This document shows, piece after piece, positions 21,565 through 32,329 of a DNA stretch of 64,000 nt (position 1 is its first letter; every line of letters starts with the position of its first letter). Both the position numbers and the translations under genes were made by a program. Source of the stretch: an uncultured Pelagibacteraceae bacterium (GTDB taxonomy: Bacteria > Pseudomonadota > Alphaproteobacteria > Pelagibacterales > Pelagibacteraceae); NCBI GenBank assembly GCA_902618205.1, contig CACMZL010000001.1, positions 124,001 to 188,000 on the forward strand, given 5' to 3'. The notes beneath the pieces were generated by a model, which saw only the letters and a list, made by a program, of their open reading frames with translations, was not told where the DNA came from and ran no database searches.

Positions 21565-22484
21565 TTTAACTTTAAATTTTTGCAACTATTATTTTCTTTA
21601 TCTAGCTTAAGATCTTCGCACTTTTTACCTATAGCTATGGAGTCATAATATACAACTGTATCAGCTCTTTTTGGAGGATTGCCTTTATGCATTAAATTAA
21701 ACCTATTAATATTACTTTTGTATATTCCAAACTTCATATACGACTGTTTACTTATATTGTTATTAGTCAATCCAGTATAATTAACTACAAGTTCGTTATT
21801 AGCCCAAATCTTAATAAAACTCTTATTTGGCCAATCAACAAATTCCATATTAATAACAAAATCATTCCATTTGCCTTTTACATTATTTGCTTCTAAAATT
21901 TTATAAGTATCAAATCCTCCAAAACTATGATTTACAAAATCTGTCCATTGTAAATCTCCATTTGGAGCAATTCTAAACATAAAATTTACCGGACCCGCTT
22001 TAGAATGTATTTGCCATATAGTATTACTTATAGGGACAGTAAATTCACTATTGTCAGGGATATAAATGCTAAATTTAAACCATGTATTTTTAGACTTTAA
22101 TCCTAACATGCTTACTTCAGATCTTTCTCTAAAAGTATTGCACTCGTCTGATTTTCTTTGTTGACCGCAATCACCATCACCATTTTTAAATTTCCAAGCA
22201 ATTTTTCCAGATCTAACAATTTTATTTTGAATTAATAATCCATCTTTAGGAAAGTTATACAATGGTGACAAGTGAATTCTGCATTTCGTTTTTTTTCCAT
22301 GACTCCATTGACAATCAATTTTTGATAAGTCTATTAAATCTTTTTCATTATCTAAATTAAACCAAGGCATGTCATCGTCTCCTAAAGTATAAAATTTTAA
22401 ACCGTCGATTTTTGATGGATTTGCTTTTAAAATATTGGTTGTAAAAAAAAATATTATAATTAGTTGAAAAATTATATTTTTCAT
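21561..22484 (-). CDS. Secreted polysaccharide lyase-like protein
   Basis: Exported protein of 307 residues with a clear signal peptide (Lys-Asn start, hydrophobic 4-19, cleavage near Ala21). The body looks like the beta-jelly-roll polysaccharide lyases of the heparinase-I/glucuronan-lyase type: TFRERSEVS, IWQIHSKAG and MKFGIYKS are the kind of strand motifs those proteins carry. Two Cys pairs may form disulfides, as expected in the periplasm. The substrate cannot be assigned. It is coupled to the pseudouridine synthase by an ATGA overlap and lies downstream of rplQ; no functional link to either is apparent. Confidence 0.6.
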   Translation of the reverse strand: MKNIIFQLIIIFFFTTNILKANPSKIDGLKFYTLGDDDMPWFNLDNEKDLIDLSKIDCQWSHGKKTKCRIHLSPLYNFPKDGLLIQNKIVRSGKIAWKFKNGDGDCGQQRKSDECNTFRERSEVSMLGLKSKNTWFKFSIYIPDNSEFTVPISNTIWQIHSKAGPVNFMFRIAPNGDLQWTDFVNHSFGGFDTYKILEANNVKGKWNDFVINMEFVDWPNKSFIKIWANNELVVNYTGLTNNNISKQSYMKFGIYKSNINRFNLMHKGNPPKRADTVVYYDSIAIGKKCEDLKLDKENNSCKNLKLK

Positions 22485-22549
22485 TTTTATAATATAAAAT
22501 ATTAGATAATTGTTTTACAACTTCAATTAAATAAAATATGAATTAAAGA

Positions 22550-22993
22550 TTAAGCTGTAGCTTGTTTTTTATCTTCTACTTTTGGTGTATCTTTAGTTGG
22601 GTTTTTTTTCTTTTTATCAACTCTTTTCGCTTCAACATCCCTATCTACAAACTCAATTACTGCCATTGGAGCATTATCACCATATCTAAATCCAGCTTTG
22701 ATAATTCTTGTATATCCACCTTTTCTATTTTCATATCTTTTAGAAAGAGTCTTTTTAACTTTATTTGTAGATTTAATATCTTGCAACTTTGATATTAAAG
22801 TTTTTGTGTTAGATAATGTATTTTTCTTTCCTAATGTTATGATTTTGTCTGCCTGAGGTTTTAATACTTTTGCTTTTGGTAAAGTAGTTGTAATTTGCTC
22901 ATACTTTATTAATGAATTAAGCATATTCTTAATCAGAGCTTTTCTATGTTCTGAAGTTCTATTCAGCTTTTTATAGCCCATTTTATGTCTCAT
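22550..22993 (-). CDS. rplQ: 50S ribosomal protein L17
   Basis: L17 of the large subunit, 147 residues. It starts with [20 protein letters not shown] and includes the family segment [29 protein letters not shown] Lys-rich C-terminal tail follows, as in other alphaproteobacteria. It is the last gene of the minus-strand superoperon that begins at tRNA-Tyr, overlapping rpoA by one base. The 65 bases after it show no clear hairpin terminator. Confidence 0.97.
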   Translation of the reverse strand: MRHKMGYKKLNRTSEHRKALIKNMLNSLIKYEQITTTLPKAKVLKPQADKIITLGKKNTLSNTKTLISKLQDIKSTNKVKKTLSKRYENRKGGYTRIIKAGFRYGDNAPMAVIEFVDRDVEAKRVDKKKKNPTKDTPKVEDKKQATA

Positions 22994-24021
22994 TAGATAG
23001 CTTCCTCTAGTTTTTTTGATAATTCAGCAATATTATCTGGAGGCCAGTTTGGGATTTCCATTCCAAGATATAATGACATTCCTGTTAACACTTCTTTAAT
23101 TTCATTTAATGATTTTCTTCCAAAATTAGGTGTTCTTAACATTTCACCCTCTGATTTTTGAACTAAATCACCGATATAGATAATATTGTCATTCTTTAGG
23201 CAGTTCATTGATCTTACAGAAAGCTCTAATTCATCTACTTTTCTTAACAAATTCTTATTAAATTCTGGCTCTGAAGGTTGCTCTTTTACAATAACTTCTT
23301 GTGGTTCATCAAAGTTAACAAACATTCCTAATTGATCTTGAAAAATTCTAGCAGAATATGCTACAGCGTCCTCTGCAGAAATTGATCCATTTGTTTCAAC
23401 TTCCATAGTTAATTTATCATAATCTAAAGCTTTACCCTCTCTAGCAGTACTAACGGAGTATGATACTTTTTTTACAGGGCTAAAAAGAGAATCTATCGGA
23501 ATTAAACCAAGAGGTGGTTCTTCTGGTTTATTCATATCAGCAGAAATATACCCTTTTCCAGTGCCTACAGTCATCTCCATATGAAATTTTGTATTTTCAT
23601 CTAAATTACAAATTACTAAGTCTGGATTCAATATTTCAATATCACTAACTGGAGTAATATTTGAAGCCTTAATTTCACCTGGTCCTTTAACATCTAAAAC
23701 TAGTTTTTTTGGTTCATCTGTTGAGCTTTTAAGTGCCAATGATTTAACATTTAAAACAATATCAGTTACATCTTCTCTAACACCTTTTATTGAAGTAAAT
23801 TCATGAAGTACACCATCAATTTGAATAGATGTTACAGCAGTTCCTCTTATTGAAGATAAAAGTATTCTTCTTAATGAATTACCAAGTGTTAACCCATAAC
23901 CTTTTTCTAATGGTTCTGCTATAATCTTTGCAAAGGTCTTATCATCACTTAACTGTACATCTAGTTTTGTTGGTTTGATTAATGATTTCCAATTTTTTGT
24001 ATTAACTTCAGTTTGTTCCAT
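22993..24021 (-). CDS. rpoA: RNA polymerase subunit alpha
   Basis: Alpha subunit, 342 residues. The N-terminal dimerisation domain includes [20 protein letters not shown] and the C-terminal domain (from about 255) includes [16 protein letters not shown] and [17 protein letters not shown], the DNA- and activator-contacting helix region. It sits between rpsK and rplQ with one-base overlaps on each side, as in the classical alpha operon. Confidence 0.98.
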   Translation of the reverse strand: MEQTEVNTKNWKSLIKPTKLDVQLSDDKTFAKIIAEPLEKGYGLTLGNSLRRILLSSIRGTAVTSIQIDGVLHEFTSIKGVREDVTDIVLNVKSLALKSSTDEPKKLVLDVKGPGEIKASNITPVSDIEILNPDLVICNLDENTKFHMEMTVGTGKGYISADMNKPEEPPLGLIPIDSLFSPVKKVSYSVSTAREGKALDYDKLTMEVETNGSISAEDAVAYSARIFQDQLGMFVNFDEPQEVIVKEQPSEPEFNKNLLRKVDELELSVRSMNCLKNDNIIYIGDLVQKSEGEMLRTPNFGRKSLNEIKEVLTGMSLYLGMEIPNWPPDNIAELSKKLEEAI

Positions 24022-24458
24022 TAAACTCTCCTTTTTTTTGGTGGTCTCGTCCCATTATGTGGCATTGGTGTTGTATCTTTGATTGAAATAATTTTAAATC
24101 CTCTAGCTTGCAAAGCTCTTAATGCAGTTTCTCTTCCTGATCCAGGCCCTTTGACTTCAACTGAAAGAACCTTCATTCCAACTTCTAAAGCTTTTGCAGC
24201 AGCTGCATCAGCTGCTACTTGTGCAGCATATGGTGTAGATTTTCTTGAACCTTTAAAACCTTTTTGACCAGCTGAGGCCCAGGACACTACATTTCCATTA
24301 GTATCAGCAATTGATACAATAGTATTATTAAAGGTCGATTGAACATAAGCAATACCATTCAAAATATTTTTTTTTCCTTTTTTTTTCTTTGAATAGGAAC
24401 TTTTTTTTGATTTATTTTCTATTTTCTGTTCTTTACTTTCTGCTGTTTCTTTTTTCAT
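24021..24458 (-). CDS. rpsK: 30S ribosomal protein S11
   Basis: S11 of the small-subunit platform, 145 residues. The core from about residue 33 ([19 protein letters not shown]) to the C-terminal [12 protein letters not shown] is canonical. The first 30 residues are a Lys/Ser/Glu-rich extension about 15 residues longer than usual; an internal start is not obvious, and overlap with the rpsM stop by one base supports the chosen ATG. Confidence 0.97.
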   Translation of the reverse strand: MKKETAESKEQKIENKSKKSSYSKKKKGKKNILNGIAYVQSTFNNTIVSIADTNGNVVSWASAGQKGFKGSRKSTPYAAQVAADAAAAKALEVGMKVLSVEVKGPGSGRETALRALQARGFKIISIKDTTPMPHNGTRPPKKRRV

Positions 24459-24841
24459 TATTTTTTAAGTGGTGTTAATTTTTTTCCTGCAATAGCTATT
24501 GCTTTTCCTTTTCTCGTTCTAGAATTACATCTTGTCCTTTGACCTCTCACAGGAAGTTTTTTTCTGTGTCTGGATCCTCTGTATGTTGCAAGATCAATTA
24601 ATCTTTTAATACTGAGCGAAGTTTCTCTTCTCAAATCTCCTTCAACTGTAAATTTTTGATCTATGTATTCTCTGATTTTTAGAATTTGATCATCTGTTAA
24701 TTCGTTAACTCTTTTTGATTTTGGTATTTCTAAATCTGTGCAAATTTGTTGAGAAAATTTATTACCAATACCATAAATATATGTAAGTCCTATATGAACT
24801 AATTTATTTTGTGGTATGTTTACACCTGCAATACGAGCCAT
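24458..24841 (-). CDS. rpsM: 30S ribosomal protein S13
   Basis: S13 of the 30S head, 127 residues, with [13 protein letters not shown] at the start, the helix-two-turn-helix region and the C-terminal [25 protein letters not shown] tail that contacts tRNA in the P site. No rpmJ gene lies between it and secY; instead adk is upstream with a 55-base gap. Confidence 0.98.
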   Translation of the reverse strand: MARIAGVNIPQNKLVHIGLTYIYGIGNKFSQQICTDLEIPKSKRVNELTDDQILKIREYIDQKFTVEGDLRRETSLSIKRLIDLATYRGSRHRKKLPVRGQRTRCNSRTRKGKAIAIAGKKLTPLKK

Positions 24842-24896
24842 AATTATTGTGATAAATTGTGCCTTTTATATAAGAAGATTAATCAAAGTCAACGCA

Positions 24897-25460
24897 TTAA
24901 ACATTCAAAAAAGCCTCAATTTTAGCGGTTATTTGATCGATTTCCAATGATCCGTCAATCTCATGAAAATTAGAATTTTTTGAATAGTAGTTCATTACTG
25001 GTCTTGTAGTTTCAATATAAGTATCATACCTCTTAAGAATTGTTTCCAAATCATCGTCTGATCTTTTCTCTAAAATTTTCCTTTTTTCAATTCTCTTCAT
25101 AATTGTTTCCTTATTTACGTTCAAAAAAAAAATAAAATGAATGCTTTGTTTTGACTCTTTTAATAATATATCTAAGTTTTGTGCTTGATCTAATGACCTT
25201 GGATAACCATCAAAAATTAATTTTCCTCTTTTTTTGGGATCAAAAACATGGTTCTTTAAAAGACTGTTAACTATTTCATCGCTAACAAACTTGCCTTCAT
25301 TCATATTATTAATTATTTTTTTACCTATATCTGTATCCTTTTTGATTTCTTCTCTTAGAATATCACCTGTAGAAATTTGAAATCCATTTAATTTTTTTAC
25401 CAAATACTTAGCTTGAGTTCCTTTGCCAGCTCCAGGCGGACCAAACAAAATAATATTCAC
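24897..25460 (-). CDS. adk: Adenylate kinase (short form)
   Basis: Interconverts ATP, ADP and AMP. The P-loop GPPGAGKGTQA is at 7-17 and the AMP-binding segment STGDILREE follows. The length of 187 residues, against about 214 for E. coli, comes from a short LID: only a few residues (EKRSDDD) lie where the 30-residue flap usually is. Short-LID forms are known in alphaproteobacteria. It follows secY by zero bases, the usual spc/alpha junction position. Confidence 0.96.
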   Translation of the reverse strand: MNIILFGPPGAGKGTQAKYLVKKLNGFQISTGDILREEIKKDTDIGKKIINNMNEGKFVSDEIVNSLLKNHVFDPKKRGKLIFDGYPRSLDQAQNLDILLKESKQSIHFIFFLNVNKETIMKRIEKRKILEKRSDDDLETILKRYDTYIETTRPVMNYYSKNSNFHEIDGSLEIDQITAKIEAFLNV

Positions 25461-26741
25461 TTATCTTCCAAATTTTGTTTTTTTTATAAGTTGTTCATAT
25501 TGAGAGCTCATCATACGAGTCTGAATTTGAGTTACTGTATCTATAGCAACGACTACCACAATTAAAACTGACGCTCCTCCTAAATAAAAAGGAATAGGAT
25601 AATTTGCTATTAAAAATTCAGGCATCAAACAAACTAAAGCAAGGTATAGAGCTCCTATAGTTGTAAGTCTTGTTAATATTGTATCAATATAAATAGCAGT
25701 ACTCTCTCCTGGCCTTATTCCAGGAATAAATCCACCGTATTTTCTTAAATTTTCTGCTGTCTCAGTAGGATTAAAAGTTATAGATGTATAAAAGAAGGTG
25801 AAGAATATTATCCCTGAAGCATATAACAACATATACAGAGGTTGCCCTTGGGAAAAATATGATGAAATATTTAAAAATGTCTCATTTTCTGAAATATTAA
25901 AATTTGAAAATGTAACTGGCAATAGTAATAATGCGGATGCAAATATAGCCGGAATTACTCCTGCAGAATTTATTTTTAAAGGTAGATGAGATGAATCTCC
26001 ACCATACATTTTATTTCCCATTTGTCTTTTTGGATAATTAATAAGAATTTTTCTTAAAGCCCTCTCCATAAAAACTATAAACATAATTGTTGCTATTAAT
26101 AACAAAAATATAAATATTATCATTAAAGTTGAAATTGCTCCTGTTCTTCCCAATTCAAAAGTTGTAACTAAAGCTCTTGGAATTTCAGCAACAATTCCTG
26201 CAAAAATAATTAATGAAATTCCATTTCCAATACCTCTTTGTGTTATTTGTTCGCCAAGCCACATTAAAAAAATAGTTCCTGCTACAATTGTTGTTACTGT
26301 AGATATTTTAAAAAAAATACCTGGATTTATAACCAAATCTGCAGAAGACTCTAAACCTACTGCCAAACCATATCCTTGTATGGTAGCTAATAAAACTGTT
26401 CCGTATCTAGTTATTTGAGTTATCTTTTGCCTCCCAATTTCACCTTGGGCTTTTAAATTTTTAAAATAATCTGAAACTCCGGTTAGCAATTGAATTATAA
26501 TTGATGATGAAATATAAGGCATAATTCCTAATGCAAATATTGCCATTCTACTAACAGCGCCACCTGCAAAAACATTGAACATTCCAAGTAAGCCCTTTTG
26601 ATTGCCCTCCATCATGATTTGTAATTGATCTGGATCAATTCCAGGAAGTGGCACAAAAGTACCTAATCTGTAAACTGCCAAGATAAAAAGAGTAAATAAA
26701 ATTCTATTCCTTAAATCATTTGATTGTGATGATGCACTCAT
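25461..26741 (-). CDS. secY: Protein translocase subunit SecY
   Basis: Central channel of the Sec translocon, 426 residues with ten hydrophobic segments. The plug/helix-2 region (GMFNVFAGGAVSRMAIFALGI) and the cytoplasmic loop with GIRPGESTA before helix 9 are typical. It overlaps rplO by one base and abuts adk. The partner secE is in the same superoperon at 49349-49540. Confidence 0.98.
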   Translation of the reverse strand: MSASSQSNDLRNRILFTLFILAVYRLGTFVPLPGIDPDQLQIMMEGNQKGLLGMFNVFAGGAVSRMAIFALGIMPYISSSIIIQLLTGVSDYFKNLKAQGEIGRQKITQITRYGTVLLATIQGYGLAVGLESSADLVINPGIFFKISTVTTIVAGTIFLMWLGEQITQRGIGNGISLIIFAGIVAEIPRALVTTFELGRTGAISTLMIIFIFLLLIATIMFIVFMERALRKILINYPKRQMGNKMYGGDSSHLPLKINSAGVIPAIFASALLLLPVTFSNFNISENETFLNISSYFSQGQPLYMLLYASGIIFFTFFYTSITFNPTETAENLRKYGGFIPGIRPGESTAIYIDTILTRLTTIGALYLALVCLMPEFLIANYPIPFYLGGASVLIVVVVAIDTVTQIQTRMMSSQYEQLIKKTKFGR

Positions 26742-27202
26742 TATTTGATTTGATTTTTTATAGCAACTTGTCCACCAGCTTTTTCTATTTTTTCTTTTGC
26801 TAATTTTGATGAAAAATCAGCTTCAATATTTATTTTCGATTTTATTTCACCGTTAGATAAAATTTTAAATTTATTAACTGTCTTTCTAAATACTTTGTGT
26901 TTTTTTAAAATAGATATATTTATTTTTTGATCTAAATTTATTTTATTTGTCTGAATAAATCTTTCTAAATTAGTTAAACTTATTGTTGCTAAATTTATTT
27001 TATTTATAGGGTTAAAACCTCTTTTTGGTAATCTTCTGTACAAAGGCATCTGCCCACCCTCAAAACTTTTTATTGCAACACCTGATCTTGACTTCTGTCC
27101 TTTAACACCTCTTCCAGAAGTTTTTCCTTTGCCAGAACCTATGCCTCTTCCTACTCTAATTTTTCTTGTTTTGGTGCTATTGAGTGTTTTAAAAGTTGTC
27201 AT
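26741..27202 (-). CDS. rplO: 50S ribosomal protein L15
   Basis: L15, 153 residues: glycine-rich N-terminal loop ([24 protein letters not shown]) that threads into 23S rRNA, then a globular C-terminal domain ending in [11 protein letters not shown]. Its start overlaps the stop of rpsE by one base, which leaves no space for rpmD (L30), the gene normally between them. Confidence 0.97.
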   Translation of the reverse strand: MTTFKTLNSTKTRKIRVGRGIGSGKGKTSGRGVKGQKSRSGVAIKSFEGGQMPLYRRLPKRGFNPINKINLATISLTNLERFIQTNKINLDQKINISILKKHKVFRKTVNKFKILSNGEIKSKINIEADFSSKLAKEKIEKAGGQVAIKNQIK

Positions 27203-27702
27203 TATCCCCTTTTCTCAATTATTTCTGATATTTTTTTATTTCGTAAATTAGAAATGTTTTTTGGAGAGTTTTGTTTTGATAAAGCTTTTATACATGCTCT
27301 AATTACATTATGTGGATTTGCTGTACCTAAAGATTTAGCTACAATATCTTTTATACCAAGTACTTCACATACAGCTCTGACTGGGCCACCCGCTATTATA
27401 CCAGTTCCTTTAGGAGCAGATCTTAATTTAATTTTACCAGCTCCATCCTTGCCATATATATCATGATGAATTGTTCTTCCATCTCGCAATGGAATTTGTA
27501 TTAAATTTCTTCTTGCAAGTTCATTTGCTTTTTTTATTGCATCAGGAACTTGTTTTGCTTTTGCGTGAGCAATACCAATTTTCCCATTCTGATTACCAAC
27601 TACAACTAAAGCAGAGAAACCAAATCTTCTTCCCCCTTTTACAACTTTAGTAATTCTATTTATATGAACTAATTTTTCTACAAACTCAGTATTTTTTTCC
27701 AT
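27202..27702 (-). CDS. rpsE: 30S ribosomal protein S5
   Basis: S5, 166 residues, with the double-stranded RNA-binding motif region [19 protein letters not shown] and the central [31 protein letters not shown]. It is involved in decoding fidelity and lines the mRNA entry site. It is 3 bases downstream of rplR and overlaps rplO by one base. Confidence 0.98.
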   Translation of the reverse strand: MEKNTEFVEKLVHINRITKVVKGGRRFGFSALVVVGNQNGKIGIAHAKAKQVPDAIKKANELARRNLIQIPLRDGRTIHHDIYGKDGAGKIKLRSAPKGTGIIAGGPVRAVCEVLGIKDIVAKSLGTANPHNVIRACIKALSKQNSPKNISNLRNKKISEIIEKRG

Positions 27703-27705
27703 ATT

Positions 27706-28056
27706 TTAAAATTCCATTCCATTTTTTCTTAATGTTTCAGCAAAAATTTTTACTCTTCCATGATATTTATAAATACCCCTATCAAAATAAATCTTTTTAA
27801 TATTTTTTTCATTTGCTTTCTTTGCTAGACTTTCGGCAACAATGGTTGATAACTCTGATTTATTTTTTTTTTGTCCTTTGATTTCTTTATCTATTGATGA
27901 TGCTGAAACTAGAGTAATTTTCTTTACATCATCTATTATTTGAGCACTAATATTTTTTGTAGATCTTGAAACACTTAGCCTATATCGGTCTTTTGATACT
28001 TTTTTAAGTTTTTTTCTCACTCTAAATCTTTTTCTTTCAATTGTATTTAATCTCAT
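27706..28056 (-). CDS. rplR: 50S ribosomal protein L18
   Basis: L18, 116 residues, binds 5S rRNA together with L5. The Arg/Lys-rich N-terminus and the C-terminal motif [23 protein letters not shown] are canonical. The gene overlaps rplF by one base in the usual spc order. Confidence 0.97.
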   Translation of the reverse strand: MRLNTIERKRFRVRKKLKKVSKDRYRLSVSRSTKNISAQIIDDVKKITLVSASSIDKEIKGQKKNKSELSTIVAESLAKKANEKNIKKIYFDRGIYKYHGRVKIFAETLRKNGMEF

Positions 28057-28595
28057 TATTTTTTCTTACCTTCTTTTCTTAGAATATATTGACCTTTTTC
28101 TTTTATTCCTTTTCCCTTATATGGTTCTGGAGGTCTTATACTTTTAATTTGTGAAGCGACCATACCTACCTGTTGTTTATTTGAGCCACTTATTTTTAGT
28201 GTAGTTTGTTTTTCAACAGCAATTTTAATTCCATCTGGAATATCGTAGTTTATGTCATGACTAAAGCCTAGTTGCATATTTAAAACATTCCCTTTTAGAG
28301 CAGCTCTAAAACCAACCCCCGTAAGTTCAAGGATTTTTTCATAACCACTGCTTGCGCCAATAATAGCATTATTAAGTAAGCTTCTGTTCATGCCCCATAA
28401 TCTTTTTGAATTATCATCTAGTTTTTTTGGTTTAATTGATACATCCTTGCCTTCTGTAATATTAAGTTCGAACATTTCTAAATCTAATTTGATTTTTTGT
28501 TTTCCTAGTGGTCCCTCAATATTAATTATATTACCAGATAGTAAAACTTTTACTTTTTCTGGAATTGGTATATTTATTTTTCCTATTTTAGACAT
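28056..28595 (-). CDS. rplF: 50S ribosomal protein L6
   Basis: L6, 179 residues, near the GTPase-associated centre. Two copies of the L6 fold are visible; the second contains [15 protein letters not shown] sequence ([14 protein letters not shown]) and the C-terminal signature [12 protein letters not shown]. It overlaps rpsH and rplR by one base each. Confidence 0.98.
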   Translation of the reverse strand: MSKIGKINIPIPEKVKVLLSGNIINIEGPLGKQKIKLDLEMFELNITEGKDVSIKPKKLDDNSKRLWGMNRSLLNNAIIGASSGYEKILELTGVGFRAALKGNVLNMQLGFSHDINYDIPDGIKIAVEKQTTLKISGSNKQQVGMVASQIKSIRPPEPYKGKGIKEKGQYILRKEGKKK

Positions 28596-28987
28596 TAAAA
28601 TACCTTACAAATAATTTCACCACCAAGCTTTTTCTTTCTTGCATCAACATCGGTCATTACACCTTGTGGTGTAGACACAATAGCTATACCAAGACCATTA
28701 TTAATTTTTGGAAGACTATTTGCGCTAGAAAAAATTCTTCTCCCAGGTTTGGAAACTCTTTCAATTGTATTTATGACGGGATTTCCTGAATTATATTTAA
28801 GATTTATTTCAATTAAAGGTTTTTCATCATCATTAACTTTGTAGTCAATAATATATCCCTCTGATTTTAAAACATCAGCAATTTTAGTTTTAAATTTTGA
28901 TGATGGTAATGATACTTTTCTATGATTTCTCACTTGAGCATTCTTAATTCTTGCTAACATATCACCAATTGGATCACTTAAACTCAT
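28595..28987 (-). CDS. rpsH: 30S ribosomal protein S8
   Basis: S8, 130 residues, binds helix 21 of 16S rRNA. It begins MSLSDPIGDMLARIKNA and ends with GLGIAIVSTPQGVMTD and a final GGEIICKVF. In other bacteria it is the translational repressor of the spc operon; no regulatory RNA target was recognised here. Confidence 0.98.
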   Translation of the reverse strand: MSLSDPIGDMLARIKNAQVRNHRKVSLPSSKFKTKIADVLKSEGYIIDYKVNDDEKPLIEINLKYNSGNPVINTIERVSKPGRRIFSSANSLPKINNGLGIAIVSTPQGVMTDVDARKKKLGGEIICKVF

Positions 28988-28997
28988 ATTTTCCTTT

Positions 28998-29303
28998 CTA
29001 CCAACTCGATTTTACCATTCCAGGAATTTTACCTTCTAAACCTAGTTGTCGAAGGGCTATTCTTGAAATTTTTAATTTTCTGTAAACTCCGTGCGGTCTA
29101 CCTGTAATTTGACAACGACTCATAACTCTTACTTTTGCTGAATTACGGGGTAACTTTGATAATTTTTGTTGCGCTTTAAATCTTTCTTCTAAGGATAATT
29201 TTTTATCCATTATTATTTTTTTTAACTTCAGTCTTTTTTTAAAAAATTTGTCTGATAACTTAATTCTTCTATTATTCTTGTTAATTGCGCTTATTTTAGC
29301 CAT
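28998..29303 (-). CDS. rpsN: 30S ribosomal protein S14 (zinc-independent type)
   Basis: S14, 101 residues, the long form without the four zinc-binding cysteines. The C-terminal [25 protein letters not shown] is canonical. Its start overlaps the rplE stop by one base. Confidence 0.97.
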   Translation of the reverse strand: MAKISAINKNNRRIKLSDKFFKKRLKLKKIIMDKKLSLEERFKAQQKLSKLPRNSAKVRVMSRCQITGRPHGVYRKLKISRIALRQLGLEGKIPGMVKSSW

Positions 29304-29857
29304 TAATTACTCCTTGTTTCTCTAAATGGAAAATTTAAATGTTTTAATAATTCGAAACTGTGCACTACTTTTTGAGATTTAATCACAATTGTAATGTCTA
29401 AACCTCTGATTTTATCAACTTTATCAAAATTTACTTCTGGAAATATAATATGTTCTTTTACACCAAATGTATAATTTCCATATTTATCAAAACCATTTGG
29501 ATTTAACCCTCTAAAATCTTTAATTCTTGGTAAAGCTATATTTGTTAATCTATCAATAAATTCATACATTTTATTTTTTCTCAATGTTACCTTCAACCCA
29601 GCGTTAGTATTTTTTCTAGTTTTAAAGTTTGCAACAGATTTTTTAAATTTAGTTATTACTGGCATTTGACCTGTTATATTTGCTAAATCTTCTTGGCACG
29701 ATTTTAAAATCTTTTGATCATTTCCATCAAGTCCCAAACCCATATTTAAAACTATTTTTTGTATTCTTGGTCCCATATATAAATTTTTATAACCAAATTT
29801 TTCTTTTAATGCTGGCTCAATATCTTTAGTTATGTTTAATTTTAATCTAGGTGTCAT
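29303..29857 (-). CDS. rplE: 50S ribosomal protein L5
   Basis: L5, 184 residues, binds 5S rRNA and contacts P-site tRNA. Motifs include [45 protein letters not shown] and the DITIVI strand near the C-terminus. One-base overlaps link it to rplX and rpsN. Confidence 0.98.
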   Translation of the reverse strand: MTPRLKLNITKDIEPALKEKFGYKNLYMGPRIQKIVLNMGLGLDGNDQKILKSCQEDLANITGQMPVITKFKKSVANFKTRKNTNAGLKVTLRKNKMYEFIDRLTNIALPRIKDFRGLNPNGFDKYGNYTFGVKEHIIFPEVNFDKVDKIRGLDITIVIKSQKVVHSFELLKHLNFPFRETRSN

Positions 29858-30096
29858 TATTTTTTAGCCTCATTTTTATTTTTGGTATTAAAGATCGCTA
29901 AATTCGAGAGATGTATAAAATTTTCTTTAGATACTATTCCACCTTTTTTTTCTTTTGTAGTTTTCACATGTTTTTTTACCATGTTTATACCTTTAACTCT
30001 TGCCCTATTATTTTTTCTATCAATTTCAATTACGTCTCCATCTTTATTCTTATCCTTACCCGTTAATATCTTTACTTTAACACCTTTTTTAATCAT
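29857..30096 (-). CDS. rplX: 50S ribosomal protein L24
   Basis: L24, 79 residues, an assembly initiator of the large subunit. The KOW motif region ([31 protein letters not shown]) is intact. The protein is about 25 residues shorter than the E. coli form because the C-terminal beta strands are lost; the frame is clean and both ends overlap neighbours by one base, so this looks like true shortening and not a broken gene. Confidence 0.93.
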   Translation of the reverse strand: MIKKGVKVKILTGKDKNKDGDVIEIDRKNNRARVKGINMVKKHVKTTKEKKGGIVSKENFIHLSNLAIFNTKNKNEAKK

Positions 30097-30464
30097 TATA
30101 ATACCTCCGGAGCTAAAGAAATTATTTTCATTTGTCCTCTGTTTCTTAATTCTCTAGTAACTGGTCCAAAAATCCTTGTACCTATTGGTTCCCCTTTATC
30201 ATCGGTTAGAACAGCTGCATTGTTATCAAATCTTACTTTAGATCCGTCATTCCTATGTATTCCTTTTTTAACTCTAACTACGACGGCTTTATGAACTGCA
30301 CCTTTTTTAACTTTTCCTTTAGGAATTGCTTCTTTAACAGCAACAACTATAGTATCACCAATACTTGCATATCTTCTTTTAGATCCACCTAATACTTTTA
30401 TGCATTCAATCTTTTTTGCCCCAGTATTGTCTGCAACAAATAATTCTGTCTGAACTTGTATCAT
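30096..30464 (-). CDS. rplN: 50S ribosomal protein L14
   Basis: L14, 122 residues, begins [18 protein letters not shown] and carries the signature near [21 protein letters not shown] and [11 protein letters not shown]. It overlaps rpsQ by 4 bases and rplX by one base. Confidence 0.98.
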   Translation of the reverse strand: MIQVQTELFVADNTGAKKIECIKVLGGSKRRYASIGDTIVVAVKEAIPKGKVKKGAVHKAVVVRVKKGIHRNDGSKVRFDNNAAVLTDDKGEPIGTRIFGPVTRELRNRGQMKIISLAPEVL

Positions 30465-30697
30465 TTGGAAACTCCTATTACTTCAAATTTTTTTGACTTT
30501 GAGTGAGGCTTGCACTCTTGTATCGATACTTTATCACCATTTTTATATTTATTATCTTCATCATGAACGCTATATTTTTTTCTAGCTTTAATTACTTTTT
30601 TTAGTACTGGATGCTGATATTTTCTCTCAACCAAAACAGTTATCGTTTTATTTGGTTTATCGCTTACAACTATTCCATTTAATACTTTTTTAGGCAT
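30461..30697 (-). CDS. rpsQ: 30S ribosomal protein S17
   Basis: S17, 78 residues, an OB-fold protein that binds 16S rRNA early in assembly. It contains [21 protein letters not shown] and [21 protein letters not shown], the family signature. It overlaps rpmC by 8 bases and rplN by 4. Confidence 0.97.
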   Translation of the reverse strand: MPKKVLNGIVVSDKPNKTITVLVERKYQHPVLKKVIKARKKYSVHDEDNKYKNGDKVSIQECKPHSKSKKFEVIGVSK

Positions 30698-30878
30698 CTT
30701 TTCTCACTACTAATGTTTTTAATCTTGCAATATTTTTTTTTGTTTCATTTATTTTTGATGGACTTTTTATTTGACCGTTAATTTTTTGAAATCTAAAATT
30801 AAAAAGGTCCTTTTTTAATTTATCTATATCTTTCAAAGCTTGTTCTTTAGACATTTTTTTTATTTCATTTTTTTTCAT
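30690..30878 (-). CDS. rpmC: 50S ribosomal protein L29
   Basis: L29, 62 residues, a two-helix protein at the nascent-chain exit where trigger factor and SRP dock. The [19 protein letters not shown] segment and following KNIARLKT helix are recognisable. It abuts rplP directly and overlaps rpsQ by 8 bases. Confidence 0.95.
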   Translation of the reverse strand: MKKNEIKKMSKEQALKDIDKLKKDLFNFRFQKINGQIKSPSKINETKKNIARLKTLVVRKDA

Positions 30879-31286
30879 TTATATTCTCTTAATAAATTTA
30901 CATTTTATTGGTAGTTTTGCAGATGCTTTATAAAGTGCTTCTCTAGCAATTTCCTCGGTAACTCCATCAACTTCAAATAAAATCCTTCCTGGTTTCACTC
31001 TGCATGCCCAATATTCAGGAGATCCCTTACCTTTACCCATTCTCACTTCAGTTGGTTTTTTTGATACTGGAATATTTGGAAACATTCTTGTCCAAACTCT
31101 ACCTTGTCTCTTCATATGTCTTGTTAATGCAACTCTAGCAGCTTCAATTTGTCTAGATATAATTCTTTCAGGCTGAATTGCTTTTAAGCCAAAAGAACCA
31201 TAATTCATAACATTGCAGCGTGAAGCAGTTCCATGGATTCTTCCTTTATGTGCTTTCCTAAATTTTGTTCTAGTTGGTTGCAACAT
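30879..31286 (-). CDS. rplP: 50S ribosomal protein L16
   Basis: L16, 135 residues, at the A-site side of the peptidyl transferase centre. It has the N-terminal [16 protein letters not shown], the [28 protein letters not shown] signature, and a full C-terminus. It is between rpsC (2-base gap) and rpmC. Confidence 0.98.
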   Translation of the reverse strand: MLQPTRTKFRKAHKGRIHGTASRCNVMNYGSFGLKAIQPERIISRQIEAARVALTRHMKRQGRVWTRMFPNIPVSKKPTEVRMGKGKGSPEYWACRVKPGRILFEVDGVTEEIAREALYKASAKLPIKCKFIKRI

Positions 31287-31288
31287 TT

Positions 31289-31948
31289 TTATTTTTTGTT
31301 CCTTTCTTGACTAAATTCTTTTGTAAAAATTTCACCTTTGTATATCCAAACTTTAATTCCAATTATTCCATAAGTAGTTAAGGCTTCGGCTTCAGCGTAA
31401 TCAATATCCGCTCTTAAAGTGTGAGATGGAATACTGCCATCTCTTAACCATTCTGTTCTCGCAATTTCATTTCCACCCAATCTTCCACTGCAAGATACTT
31501 TAATTCCTTTCGCCCCTAATCTTAAAGCTGATTGCATAGCTCTTTTCATTGCTCTTCTGTACGAAACACGTTTTACTAACTGCTGAGCGATATTCTCAGC
31601 AACTAAAAATGAATTTGTCTCAGGTTTTTTTACCTCTTTGATATTTAACACTATTTCATGAGCGCTCAACCTTGATAATTTTCCTTTTATTTTTTCTATA
31701 TCGCTTCCTTTTTTTCCAATTACAAACCCTGGTCTAGAAGTATAGATTGTTACAAAACATTTTTTTGCTGACCTTTCTATCATCACTTTTGAAACTCCAG
31801 AATTAATTACATTTTTTTTAATAAACTCTCTAATTTTAAAATCCTCAATTAAATAGTTGCCAAAATCTTGCTTCTTTGCATACCAAACTGAATCCCATCC
31901 TCTATTGATACCTAATCTTAAACCTACTGGATTAACTTTTTGTCCCAT
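31289..31948 (-). CDS. rpsC: 30S ribosomal protein S3
   Basis: S3, 219 residues, lines the mRNA entry tunnel. It has the KH domain with the GxxG-containing [14 protein letters not shown] and the C-terminal domain signature [23 protein letters not shown]. The start lies inside the 3' end of rplV (17-base overlap), the longest overlap in the ribosomal block. Confidence 0.98.
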   Translation of the reverse strand: MGQKVNPVGLRLGINRGWDSVWYAKKQDFGNYLIEDFKIREFIKKNVINSGVSKVMIERSAKKCFVTIYTSRPGFVIGKKGSDIEKIKGKLSRLSAHEIVLNIKEVKKPETNSFLVAENIAQQLVKRVSYRRAMKRAMQSALRLGAKGIKVSCSGRLGGNEIARTEWLRDGSIPSHTLRADIDYAEAEALTTYGIIGIKVWIYKGEIFTKEFSQERNKK

Positions 31949-32327
31949 GTTCCTTCTCTTTTTGTTTCATTTGTTCACTCAAAACTATTGTTACATTTGA
32001 ATATGGTTTCATAATTTCTGCAGCTCGACCTTTCGCTCTTGCTCTAAATCTTTTCATTATTACTTGTTTTCCACAGAAAGCCTCTTTAACTACCAAATTA
32101 TCAATATCGTATTGAAAATTATTCTCAGCATTTGAAACCGCTGATGAAATTGTTTTCTTTACATCTTTTGAAATTCTTTTTTCAGAAAAAGACAAATCTC
32201 TAATTGCAATTTCTACTTTTTTACCAACAATTGATTTAAGTATAGGTTTTAACTTTCGTACACTAGATCTAACATTTTTATTTATTGATCTAACTAGTTT
32301 TAAATCTATATCTTTTTTCTTGCTCAT
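31932..32327 (-). CDS. rplV: 50S ribosomal protein L22
   Basis: L22, 131 residues, whose beta-hairpin reaches into the exit tunnel. The conserved C-terminal [24 protein letters not shown] is present, preceded by SAVSNAENN. It is longer than the E. coli protein (110) through an N-terminal extension. The last 17 bases overlap rpsC. Confidence 0.96.
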   Translation of the reverse strand: MSKKKDIDLKLVRSINKNVRSSVRKLKPILKSIVGKKVEIAIRDLSFSEKRISKDVKKTISSAVSNAENNFQYDIDNLVVKEAFCGKQVIMKRFRARAKGRAAEIMKPYSNVTIVLSEQMKQKEKEHGTKS

Positions 32328-32329
32328 AT

